Part shown: positions 17,392 through 26,600 of the stretch, piece after piece
How positions within the stretch are numbered: position 1 is the first letter of the stretch
Layout of the letters: every line of letters begins with the position of its first letter
Source of the DNA: G965233625 sp965233625
Lineage (GTDB): Bacteria; Planctomycetota; Planctomycetia; Pirellulales; Pirellulaceae
NCBI GenBank assembly: GCA_965233625.1
Contig: OZ247499.1
Coordinates: 2,170,001 to 2,234,000, forward strand
Length of the DNA stretch: 64,000 nucleotides
Reading direction: 5' to 3'
Program-made: the position numbers and the translations under genes
Notes under the pieces: generated by a model
The model's input: the letters and a program-made list of their open reading frames with translations, nothing else
Told to the model about the DNA's origin: nothing
Databases searched by the model: none

Positions 17392-18096
17392 ATGAGTATC
17401 GAGATCGTATCGCATTGCTGGCGTTATACCCGGCTTCTGACCTATCAACTGAGTTCACTATTTTCCAATCCGCCCGTGACCGTGGAAGTTCTTATGACAG
17501 TCTTCCTCACGGAATCAGATGAACCTACGGTCAGGGTCATGGATTTCTTTGAACAGCACGCCACTCCGCAGAATATCAGAGTACGGCGATGGACCTTACC
17601 GCAGAAGGAGTTGATGCAAAGAGCGATCGGTAGAAATCTCGCGGCCAAAGCGACCGTCGCGGACTGGGTCTGGCTCGCAGATTGCGACTACTATTTTGGT
17701 GAGGGTGCACTCGACGCGATACCTGACGCTTTTGCCTCCAAACGGACCGAACTTCTGTACCCTAAGAGAATTTACGGAACGGACCACCCGACGGGAGATC
17801 GTCTGATAGAAGATGCGTCTGGCGAGCCGAGGTTGTTGACCATAAATCCAGACGACTTTACTCCGCTCAAGTATTCCAGGGCGATTGGCGGAGTGCAGAT
17901 TGTGCGTGGTGACACGCTCCGGACGAAGGGCTACTGCTCGGGGAGCAAACTCCTCAAGCGTCGACCAGGCAAGTGGCGGGATACTGTTGGCGATGTCCAC
18001 TTTCGCCGCACGCTGAACTCGCGGGGCGTTAAAGCTCCTATTCCCAATGTTTTCCGAATCCGTCACTCACAGCGCGGTGGGGATGTGCGGCTCTAG
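17392..18096 (+). CDS. Glycosyltransferase family 2-like protein
   Basis: 234 aa with a GT-A-like layout: an N-terminal strand MSIEIVSHCWRY, a nucleotide-binding helix region, and a DxD-type motif DCDYYF at about residues 98-103 (WVWLADCDYYFG) that would coordinate the metal and sugar nucleotide. No membrane helix. It starts the first glycan-modification block; five more genes on the same strand follow closely. Donor and acceptor sugars cannot be read from the sequence. Confidence 0.7.
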   Translation: MSIEIVSHCWRYTRLLTYQLSSLFSNPPVTVEVLMTVFLTESDEPTVRVMDFFEQHATPQNIRVRRWTLPQKELMQRAIGRNLAAKATVADWVWLADCDYYFGEGALDAIPDAFASKRTELLYPKRIYGTDHPTGDRLIEDASGEPRLLTINPDDFTPLKYSRAIGGVQIVRGDTLRTKGYCSGSKLLKRRPGKWRDTVGDVHFRRTLNSRGVKAPIPNVFRIRHSQRGGDVRL

Positions 18097-18155
18097 CCGT
18101 GTGGATGAAGCAGCGATGATTCCGGGTACTAGGGTTCAGAGACAAGGACGGATAC

Positions 18156-18887
18156 ATGCTCTCATTCTGCACTACGTGCAAAGGTCGATTGCACCATCTG
18201 CGGCAGACACTTCCCCACAATCTACGCGTCTGCGCTGATCGCGAAGGCATTGAGTTCGTTTTGCTCGACTACAGTTCAAACGACGGACTAGAAGAATGGG
18301 TGCGAGACAATCTTGTCGCAGAAATCGCATCGGGGCGGGTCGTGTTCCTTTCTGCCCCAGGCTACCAGTACTTCAACATCAACCACGCGAGAAACATTGT
18401 CCATCGACAAGCTAAAGGTAACATCCTGTGCAGCTTAGACGCAGACGTGTTCGTTAGTTCGGACTTTATTGACGCCATCATTCAAACTTTCTCAGGCGAT
18501 GCCAAGGTGATAACGCATGGGCGGAAATCCGCCTGGGGCCGTATCTGTGTCAGACGCGATCACTTCTTCGCAGTTGGCGGCTACAACGAGGAAATTACCG
18601 GCTGGGGGAGAGACGATCAGGACTTCATCAGCCGCGCCGCACTCCATTGTGGTTTAGAACGTATCTGCCACTCCGACTTCGACCGGGTCATTCTTCACGA
18701 CGACGAGGAACGCGTACGCAACTATGAAAGTAAAGACAAACGGGCTTCCCTGCTGCGAAACACCCGTATCATGGAGGAGCGGCTCAAAAATCGTGACTAC
18801 ATCGTCAATCAGGGGAAAGAATGGGGCAGCGCCAAAAAGTTGTACAGGAACTTTACGCAGGTTCATCCAGACGAATCCCGCAACTGA
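18156..18887 (+). CDS. Glycosyltransferase (GT2, galactosyltransferase-like C-terminus)
   Basis: 243 aa. The DxD motif is LDADVFV (~95). The acceptor-side motif VGGYNEEITGWGRDDQDFISR (~140-160) matches the family in which a GWGxED-type loop closes the active site; here the acidic pair is Asp-Asp. The protein is soluble and transfers a sugar from a nucleotide donor to an unknown acceptor. It lies between another GT2 enzyme and a sulfotransferase-like gene, consistent with building and decorating a surface glycan. Confidence 0.8.
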   Translation: MLSFCTTCKGRLHHLRQTLPHNLRVCADREGIEFVLLDYSSNDGLEEWVRDNLVAEIASGRVVFLSAPGYQYFNINHARNIVHRQAKGNILCSLDADVFVSSDFIDAIIQTFSGDAKVITHGRKSAWGRICVRRDHFFAVGGYNEEITGWGRDDQDFISRAALHCGLERICHSDFDRVILHDDEERVRNYESKDKRASLLRNTRIMEERLKNRDYIVNQGKEWGSAKKLYRNFTQVHPDESRN

Positions 18888-18914
18888 ACACTTCAGTAGA
18901 AATACGATGAGCCG

Positions 18915-19553
18915 ATGATCTATATTACGGGAACCGGGCGATGTGGGACGACCACTATCGCTCATCGACTGGGTGGAGAGCATGAACCGAAACCCAACAT
19001 TATCGTAGAGGCGTACGACTACTATCGCGGTGACTTCAGCAGTCTTCAAACCTTGACGAAAAAGCTGAAAACGCGTGCGGCATTGAATACACCATGCATC
19101 AGCGATAACAAACAAAGTCTAGTGATTCCTCTGCTTCGCCAAATCGACCCAGATGGGCATTTTGTCGTGCTGTTCCGCGAGCCGAAAGCGTCGATCCGTT
19201 CGTTTCTTGGAAAGCACTGGTACAAACGCAAGTCAATCTGGGAGACGAATCGCCTGCGGCCCTGGCAAGGTTTTCCGCCGAAATGGACACGCGTGATGAA
19301 ATGCGGATGGCTCTGGCGGGAAACATACCGGCGTATCCTCAGCACGCTTGGTGATGCCGGCTTCGAGCTGATAGAAACCAGCGAACTCGGCGGTGTTGCT
19401 CTGAATGCAAACAACCAGAACCCTGCTTTGGAGTGCAACGAACGGGAGCAGTCCTTTCTGGATTCCTATATCATGCCCTTCTACGCTGAGCTTCAGTCCT
19501 TGCGTGGCCAGCAAGCACCCGGACTGGTTCGGCGGCAGCTCAACATCAACTAG
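18915..19553 (+). CDS. Sulfotransferase-like protein
   Basis: 212 aa. The N-terminus TGTGRCGTTTIAHRL (5-19) fits the 5'-phosphosulfate loop of PAPS-dependent sulfotransferases, and FVVLFREPKASIRSFLGKHW (~83-102) fits the 3'-phosphate-binding segment (R..D/E-P..-S). Such enzymes move sulfate from PAPS onto sugars or proteins. It follows the preceding glycosyltransferase by 27 bp. Sulfated glycans would suit a marine planctomycete; that is inference. A P-loop kinase is the main alternative. Confidence 0.7.
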   Translation: MIYITGTGRCGTTTIAHRLGGEHEPKPNIIVEAYDYYRGDFSSLQTLTKKLKTRAALNTPCISDNKQSLVIPLLRQIDPDGHFVVLFREPKASIRSFLGKHWYKRKSIWETNRLRPWQGFPPKWTRVMKCGWLWRETYRRILSTLGDAGFELIETSELGGVALNANNQNPALECNEREQSFLDSYIMPFYAELQSLRGQQAPGLVRRQLNIN

Positions 19554-19565
19554 GACGAAATCACG

Positions 19566-20291
19566 ATGTGCACGAAGGACGCAGCACAACAGAAAGTCGC
19601 TTTCGTTTCCGGGCTATGGGGAGATGAGATTGTTCGACGCGTGCCCAAGGTATTGGATGACATTCACACGATGCTTAAGCGGCCGATCCAACCAGAGCCA
19701 CGAGTGGCTTATTGCTACGGCCGGCAGCACTTCGATTTTGTGAAGAATCTCGGGCTGGAGACCCGACTTGCCAGCGAAGCTCCCCTGGAAAAATTCTCGG
19801 AGGCAGAAGAACGCAACCCAAACGACCGGGGAAATGTCAACTACGGTGTAAGCATGTGGCGTCACAAGCTGGAAATCATGCATCTTGCCGCCCAGGAGTT
19901 CGACGCCTTGGTCTGGCTCGACTGGGATTCCTGGCTTCACTACCCGTTGCCTGCTGATTTCTGGGAACGCCTGGCCCAGGGCGCGGAGATTCAGGCCAGC
20001 CTTCGGCAGTACAAACGCAGGCAATGCAGATGGCGATCTACGGACATCAGAAAGGTCCCTTCCGCCGCCTGGGTATATTTGCGAGGTTCCGATATCACCG
20101 CGCGAATGCTTGAACTGCACACTGAAATGCCGCACTTGCGGGAGGAGCAGATCATGGCCTACGTTACAGATCAAATGTCAGGTGGCTGGCAAAGCCCGGA
20201 AACATACAAGAACAACGGTTTTGAACCCTATTGCTTCCGCGTAAGGGGCCAGATTCATCGGCCCGAAATCCGTTTGTTTGACGCCAGATAG
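19566..20291 (+). CDS. GT-A-fold glycosyltransferase-like protein
   Basis: 241 aa with a hydrophobic strand followed by a DxD-like motif, ALVWLDWDSWLHYPL (~118-132), as in families that use a metal at the sugar-nucleotide site. C-terminal residues include Trp/His positions that could contact an acceptor. No membrane segment. It sits 12 bp after the sulfotransferase-like gene. I cannot assign a family number. Confidence 0.55.
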   Translation: MCTKDAAQQKVAFVSGLWGDEIVRRVPKVLDDIHTMLKRPIQPEPRVAYCYGRQHFDFVKNLGLETRLASEAPLEKFSEAEERNPNDRGNVNYGVSMWRHKLEIMHLAAQEFDALVWLDWDSWLHYPLPADFWERLAQGAEIQASLRQYKRRQCRWRSTDIRKVPSAAWVYLRGSDITARMLELHTEMPHLREEQIMAYVTDQMSGGWQSPETYKNNGFEPYCFRVRGQIHRPEIRLFDAR

Positions 20292-20339
20292 ATGGCCGTC
20301 AAGTCAAAGTTTAGTTCCGTCGTTTGACTAGGCATTTAA

Positions 20340-21191
20340 ATGGTAGATTTCACAACCGTGGTGGGCGTCGATCAGCGGCACATGAAGGAACTGGCGCTCA
20401 CCTGGCCGACGTGGGTGAAGCACCGCCCGGAAATCGTATATCAGCCCCTGCTGCTTATCTGCGACGCTGATGGGCCGCAAGGATGGCGCGATGGTCTGTC
20501 CGCTATCGAGCACCCGGATATGCGAATCGTGGACTGGTCGCAGCCAGATGTTCCGCAACGTGAGAAAATGCTTTCGGCGATCACGGACGTTCCTGGACGC
20601 GAAGTAAGGACTTCCTGGTATCTGAAACTCGACACAGACGTTGCTGCGACCCGGTCAGGAAACTGGCTCGATCCGAGATGGTTCAGAGCGAATGACCAGC
20701 AGCAATGGCCCGTGTTTGTGGCAAGTCCCTGGGGCTACACAAAACCCGCAAATGCTATCAATCGCTTAGACGATTGGGCGGATCAGATTGACGAACTCAA
20801 CAATCATCCGCGGCTCGACTTGCCATATGACAATACCGCAGACCTGATCCGACACCCGCGGATAACTTCGTGGTGCTTTTTCGCGGACACCCGGTGGACC
20901 GCCGCGATGAGTGAGTTATGCGGCGGGAAGCTGCCCGTGCCGTCGCAGGACACATTCCTCTGGTATTGTGCAGCCCGGCGGGGAGATTTTTTCAGGAAAG
21001 TCCGTATGAAAAGATTCGGCTGGCAACATGTCTCTTCACTCCGGCGTCTGCGTCGGGCATCGGAAACGGCGTTACGCACCGAATTTGATCTGTCTGCTTT
21101 GAGGCCGTTTCTATCGGATGCCTACGCGAAACAGTTGAGTGATGAAGGCATTCTGGCAGAAGAGCAAGCGAATATCAGGAAACAGTTATGA
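20340..21191 (+). CDS. Glycan-cluster protein, paralogue of C-terminus of the 34-kb MptE-like fusion
   Basis: 283 aa, GT-A-like with a DTD motif in WYLKLDTDVAAT (~98-109). Residues ~1-250 align with the last ~250 residues of the protein encoded at 34150-35772: TWPTWVKHRPE vs TWPTWLEHKSF, PWGYTKPANAINRLDDWAD vs PWTYVRPANTIERLNDWAD, and SWCFFADTRWT vs SWCFLASTGWT. The DTD seen here is DPR in the other copy, so the two may differ in activity. The stop overlaps the next ATG (ATGA), coupling it to the following glycosyltransferase. Confidence 0.65.
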   Translation: MVDFTTVVGVDQRHMKELALTWPTWVKHRPEIVYQPLLLICDADGPQGWRDGLSAIEHPDMRIVDWSQPDVPQREKMLSAITDVPGREVRTSWYLKLDTDVAATRSGNWLDPRWFRANDQQQWPVFVASPWGYTKPANAINRLDDWADQIDELNNHPRLDLPYDNTADLIRHPRITSWCFFADTRWTAAMSELCGGKLPVPSQDTFLWYCAARRGDFFRKVRMKRFGWQHVSSLRRLRRASETALRTEFDLSALRPFLSDAYAKQLSDEGILAEEQANIRKQL

Positions 21192-22021
21192 AAACGGGCG
21201 TGGTCTATCTACTGACAGGGGCGGCACACGCTGCGCGGCTCGTGGTATCCATCGTTTCGCTACGACGGCACTACGACGGTCCTATCGCGGTTTTTACGTC
21301 GCGGCCTGAGTCTCACGATATTGGGGCACTTTGCAGCGAAGACAAGCGATTAGGGGTGACCCATCATCGCATTGAGGAGCCAAAGGTCAAAAAGAACCGA
21401 AGTTTTCTTACCAAGATAGACCTACTGAGAAAAACGCCCTTTCCCTTCACCGTATACCTGGACTGCGACACCCTTGTAACGGGCAGTATCGAGCCACTAT
21501 TGGACGACTCTCAGGCGTTTATTGCAACCCAGTTTTCGGACTGGAAGACCACGGGACGTCGAATCCGTAATCGCATTGAAGGATGGCGCGGGCTGAAGTC
21601 GAAACATTTCAGGGTTGATGAGCTGGTCGATTCAGCGTTATCTCAACCACGACCTTCGATCAACAATGGAGTAGTGGCTTGCCAACGAGATAACCCGCTA
21701 CTGCGGGTCTGGTACGACCTGGCATTCGATGGACGCAGGAAATTTATCTGCGATGAGATCTCATTGCATCTGCTTCTGCACCATACAGCGCATAAGATAG
21801 TCGACTGCCGCTGGAATAATTCGCCCCGTTATGGTGTGCAAGATGATGTGCGAATATGGCATTTCCACGGTGACAAACACATCAAAGATTCAGGCGTGTC
21901 AATTTGGCTACCGGAATATGAGAAAGCCGCCCGCGCAGGCAATGCTCATATTTCGCATTGGGCGTTAAGTACAGATAATGGGCTAAAAAAACTGATAGAT
22001 TCGCGGACATACGCTCTCTAA
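21188..22021 (+). CDS. Glycosyltransferase family 8-like protein
   Basis: 277 aa. Features fit GT8-like retaining enzymes: N-terminal strand GVVYLLTGAAHAARLVVSI, the KxxFL..K segment (RSFLTKIDLL), a DxD motif in TVYLDCDTLV (~92-101), NNGVV at ~160 and a histidine motif IWHFHGDKH (~231-239) near the end. It is the last gene of the first glycan block and starts within the stop of the previous gene. Donor and acceptor unknown. Confidence 0.75.
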   Translation: MKTGVVYLLTGAAHAARLVVSIVSLRRHYDGPIAVFTSRPESHDIGALCSEDKRLGVTHHRIEEPKVKKNRSFLTKIDLLRKTPFPFTVYLDCDTLVTGSIEPLLDDSQAFIATQFSDWKTTGRRIRNRIEGWRGLKSKHFRVDELVDSALSQPRPSINNGVVACQRDNPLLRVWYDLAFDGRRKFICDEISLHLLLHHTAHKIVDCRWNNSPRYGVQDDVRIWHFHGDKHIKDSGVSIWLPEYEKAARAGNAHISHWALSTDNGLKKLIDSRTYAL

Positions 22022-22381
22022 ACTAAATCTGGAACAAGTAGTGCATACCGTACGCTTCACATCGCCGTAGGTAAAGCTTCGCATAACCTCTCGGCAATTT
22101 TTGCTTTTCACTTCGCTGGATTCTGAGCCCCATCCCCGCGGAGTCCCCCACCCTTTAGGTCTAGCCTGGCGTCACGACTACAATAACCACCGACCCCACA
22201 GCGCTCTGGGCAACCTGTCCCCCAGAGAATTCGCTGCTTGCTGCCAGGGAAAACCAGCCGGATAAAGCCTGGAATCTCTCACAAAGAATGGCTCTGAAAG
22301 GGGAGCAGCTAACTCGACTATCGGTAACGCACAACTCGCCCAAATACCGAGGTGAATGCGGACATCTGCATCTGGCGAACT
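22022..22381. other. Intergenic region, no gene seen
   Basis: About 360 bp between the end of the glycosyltransferase block and the convergent membrane-protein gene. Open frames here are short and do not look coding. I see no convincing terminator hairpin with a T-run, tRNA or repeat. Confidence 0.4.
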
Positions 22382-22873
22382 TCATCTAATAGCCTTCGCA
22401 TGCAAGATCGCCAACGCGTCAGCCAGCCTATTTAAAAACCGCATAACTAGCATTAAACGTACATCTAATTTCGACCGCTTCACGAATATCATCCAATCAA
22501 AAAGATAGGCAGCGAGTAGACTGGCTACAAAATTTAAGCAAACACTAGATAGTAGAGATTCATACACACGACTCTGCTGAATAGCTTCCCGTACGTCCAG
22601 AACGTCCGCGAATACGTCAACAGATTCAAAAGTCTGTCTATGCTCAGAGATGCAACATGAACAAATTGCGTAGGAGCTGACATAAACGATTGCGAATAGC
22701 GACCAAAAGAAAAACCTCCAGCGAGGCAGAAAAAGTGCTAAGACAGGTAAGCCACAAATTGCCAAGAAGAAGATACATATAATAAAGCTCTTAATATGTG
22801 CGCATACAGACGTGTATGTGGCAGCATATATTGAGACAACCAGGCTTATCGCAATAAATGACTTGATCGTCAT
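22382..22873 (-). CDS. Polytopic membrane protein
   Basis: About 163 aa from the internal ATG at 22873 (an ATG at 22912 adds 13 residues). Four hydrophobic segments are visible, two close together near the N-terminus, one in the middle (FFFWSLFAIVYVSSYAICSC) and one at about 105-125, joined by a soluble loop. Base composition is noticeably more AT-rich than the neighbours, as is that of the next gene, which suggests separate acquisition. It could be an immunity or accessory protein of the nearby RHS gene; nothing in the sequence proves it. Confidence 0.5.
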   Translation of the reverse strand: MTIKSFIAISLVVSIYAATYTSVCAHIKSFIICIFFLAICGLPVLALFLPRWRFFFWSLFAIVYVSSYAICSCCISEHRQTFESVDVFADVLDVREAIQQSRVYESLLSSVCLNFVASLLAAYLFDWMIFVKRSKLDVRLMLVMRFLNRLADALAILHAKAIR

Positions 22874-23018
22874 AATAACCCACCGGGCTTGTTCTACGAA
22901 CGTATTACGCACTCAATTTGAGATCAAACTCATTTAAAAACCTTGAAGTCTTTCATGTCGGCTGATATCTGGATTGACTCAGACCAATATGGGTTTGGTG
23001 ACCACAGCATGGTCCAAG

Positions 23019-23591
23019 CTAACTCATATACTTGTCGATAAAATCTTGCGAGTAACAACCGTTTGCATCAAAGACTCTAGCCTTTGCCTGATCCCCAAAA
23101 AAGTCGAATGCAACATCAATTCCATGCTTCTTGACGAGTAAATTAATCTCTGCCTTAGAAAGTTCGTGATCGAAAACGCCAATCGTCTCCATGGATTCAA
23201 ACTGCGCAACTCTATCAATTTCCGCAAACGGAATAGGTGAGTAGCTCACAAGAGCACGAAGTTTCTGACATTTTTCAAGTTGTGAAAGATCTATAACATT
23301 CTCGCTAACTCCCAGTACGAGAACCTCTAGATTCACGCATGATCCGAGGATCTGCAAGTTTTCTTCGGACAGCTCAACGTCAGGACCGATAATTCTAAGC
23401 ACACGAACTTGACGTGACTTTTGCCGAATTTCTTCCCAGTCGCTTTGAGTCGGAGGAAAGAACTCTAGATCTACAAGAGGCTGTTGTTCTCTTACGGTTT
23501 CCGTGTTCAGTTTGGGCGTTTGCTGATATTGGCACCCGCTCACGCCAAAAGACACCAAAACGAAAAGTATAACTAGTGTGTGTCTATTCAT
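23019..23591 (-). CDS. Lipoprotein with LRR-like repeats, possible RHS-associated protein
   Basis: 190 aa. The N-terminus MNRHTLVILFVLVSFGVSGC is a lipoprotein signal with a lipobox ending at Cys20, so the mature protein would be lipid-anchored in the cell envelope. The central part has irregular leucine-rich repeats (LEVLVLGVSENVIDLSQLEK, then CQKLRALVSY). It lies 24 bp downstream of the RHS gene on the same strand, the usual place for an immunity gene to an RHS C-terminal toxin. That role is inferred from position only; AT-rich composition matches the RHS 3' tip. Confidence 0.6.
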   Translation of the reverse strand: MNRHTLVILFVLVSFGVSGCQYQQTPKLNTETVREQQPLVDLEFFPPTQSDWEEIRQKSRQVRVLRIIGPDVELSEENLQILGSCVNLEVLVLGVSENVIDLSQLEKCQKLRALVSYSPIPFAEIDRVAQFESMETIGVFDHELSKAEINLLVKKHGIDVAFDFFGDQAKARVFDANGCYSQDFIDKYMS

Positions 23592-23615
23592 TTTTCACCC
23601 AATAAGTGTCATTTA

Positions 23616-26600
23616 CTAGCGCTCATCGTGCCGGTGAACTGGCTTCTCACCAGCTGTGATATTCCGAATCTCAGCCTTGAATCCTCCCGGACCTACCCCG
23701 CTGCGAACATGAGGGTGCCCCTTTACACTGATACTCCCCGAAAATTCCGGCTTGCAGGTTTTCGCCCCATAGACATTAAGCTTCGCACTAACTGTTTGCT
23801 TATTCGGCGAATCAATACCGGCGCGAACACCAATCTTGTAGTTGATAGTTGCAGCTTCAAATTCACCCATACATTTAATTGTGTCAATCTTTATTCGATT
23901 CCCAACATACCCACGATGCCACCGATTTGTGGGGCCGGGTCGCTCGTCGCTTTCGCCAAGCTTGCCAACATTAAACTTTGTAAATTTGTCTTCGTAGAAC
24001 AAACCGTAATTGAGGGCTGGGTTGCTTGCGAATGTTCCTCGTAGACTTGCGACGTAGTTGAAATAGACATTCATCGAGCCACTGCAACCGCACTGTGAAT
24101 AGCAGTTATCCTCGACGTCAAACCAAATGAACAACCCAGCTGTCTCATAGTCTCGCCTTGTATCATCGCCTCCACGTGAAAACTCCGTGGGTGCAATCGG
24201 TTTTCGGTTGTGAATGCAAAGTTGCACGCACGGGTTCATAAGTGCGGATTGACTCAAGGAGTTCTCGCCGCACTTTCGCGCACAATGAAATGACCACATC
24301 GGGAAAAACGGTGTTGGAGCTGTTCCGAATGGGTCAGTCCTGTTCGGGACGAAAGTCGCACGGTAGAGATTTATCCCATCTGAGTATCCGATTTCATCAC
24401 GGGACAGAAAGGCACCCACCGTCGATAGAAAGTAACGGCGCCGGAATAGGTAAAGTCCAGAATGTTCATCAAGTCTCTGACCTGTAAAACCTAATGAGTT
24501 TTTATGTTGAGACCCTGCATTTCTCCTGTTCCAATCCGCATCGAAAACCTTACGATCACCGTATGGTTGGTAAGTGTATCTTTCGACTATGTTTGACGAT
24601 TCATCTATCAGGGACGAGATGTCGAAACTTGCGTCCCCGGTGTAATAAACGATTTCAGGAGTCAAATCGAGATCACTACGTAGCACAGGTGCATCAATAT
24701 ACCTTTCCGACCAAACATACTGGAAACGTGGCGACGCTGGAACGGTTTCCGAATTAGACTCACGTATCTCTAGTACTTGCCAATCATTGTTGTAATAAAT
24801 TTGCTCGTACCAAGCTTCAGAGTCCGGGGAATATGTAACAATTCGACGATTCAATCCATCGTACACATACTCCCCAACCGTCGTCGTTCCATCTTTCACT
24901 TGAGCTAGGCGATTCCAGGGATCGTAAATGCACGTGTAAGAATTTTGAGGGTCGCTAGGTTGCGGCAACGTAGTCATGTTGCCGTTCGCGCCGTAGCTAG
25001 GGGAACTCCACTCATTACCCACAACTTCACACGAGTCTATAACTTCATTTGCTGAGTTGTAAATTCTTTTTTGTACGACATTATTAGAGCTTTGCTGGTC
25101 GTAGTTCGAGAACTCGCACCAGTTGCCGGCAGCGTCCAGGCTCCAGGTCTGCGATAACGCAGGTTCGATGATGCGATCACCACCAACAAGCTGCCCCCGG
25201 TGCATCTCGGTAAGGCGGTTCAGATTATCGTAGCTGTATAGCTCGTCGAGATAGACTGGTGTGGCCAGACTTTTCGACACGTCGTTGGTACCGTATATGC
25301 GGTTTGAGTTGCGGTCGTAGCTGTATTGAAATCGGTCGGCGTCCCCGCTTCCACTAGTCCATCGCTGGTCAATCACGCGACCGAACCGATCAAAGCCATC
25401 ATACTTGGTAGCACTGCCGATGTAGTTTAGAGCAACTGAAGGTACGGGATATTTTTCTTTGACAATCGTTGAGACGCCTAGGTAAGTATATTCAGATACA
25501 TCCGCGCCGTTCCAGTCAAGATTTGCCACTCGGCTCAGCTTATTGTCGTCACCACTTCCGTATTCGTAGGTGAAGACGCGACCGTTTGGATAGCTTACGG
25601 TCGTTGGGCGTATGGTGTTGGATGAACCGTTTTCGTAGCCATACTGTACGGCTAGCGTGCTGCCGTCAACTGCCCCATCGTGCTCCTGCTCCTCCTTTTG
25701 CAGTTGTGCGAAGTCATTGTAGGTCTGCTTCACCTGATTCACGGGGGTCCCGGTGCCAGCAGCATTAGCGTAGCAGGTGATCAGGTTGGTCATGCCACGA
25801 ACCTCGTATCCTCTATCGATCCGCAGCACCGAATTGTCGACACCAATTCCTAATGTGGACACTTTCTGTGCAGTAGGGCGGCCGAGGGCGTCGTATTCCA
25901 GGTCACGTACAGAACCATTCTGATCAGTAATGCTGGTTTGCTGACCCTGGCGGTTGTATGTGTACGCAACTGCATCGTTACTGCCAGTACTGTCTGGATA
26001 TACTTCGCGACGCAGAAATTGGCTGGACTCGACCGCAGAGTCCGCGAGAGTTGTTCCGTATTCGTAGGTCGTTACCTGATCGCCGGTATACTGGTTCTTG
26101 GCAGTTAGTGTCTGAACGTTCCCATCAGCGTTGTACGACGTTTCGACAGTCACGTTCTGGTCGTTTGCCGCGCATCCTGAACTGCAATCTGTATCGACGG
26201 CATTTTCAACGGTGCGGATCGTACGGCCAGCATTGTCGTAGCAGGCAAGGCTGACAATTCCTTTCGGATCGGTCGTTTCTGATACCTCTCCACCAGCGTT
26301 ATAGGCAGTCAGTGAAACGAGCACTATATCGGACGAAGCTGGCGCAGATGTGGGACGAGAAAACAGTGTCGTATCGTTGCCCTGGTTCCCGTAAACAGCA
26401 TTCGCCGTTTCCCGGCCAACGCCGTCATAGTACATGGCCGTGTAGAAGGGCCGTGCGTTAGTGCCTGCCACTAAAGCTCCATTCCCTGTGCCATCGTGAT
26501 ATCGCGACAGCGTGGATTGAACAACGGCATTGCTAGCGTCGTCGTAGGTGGTTTCATACTGCTCAAATATCTTGTTGTCAGTCAGAGAAGTTGGATCATC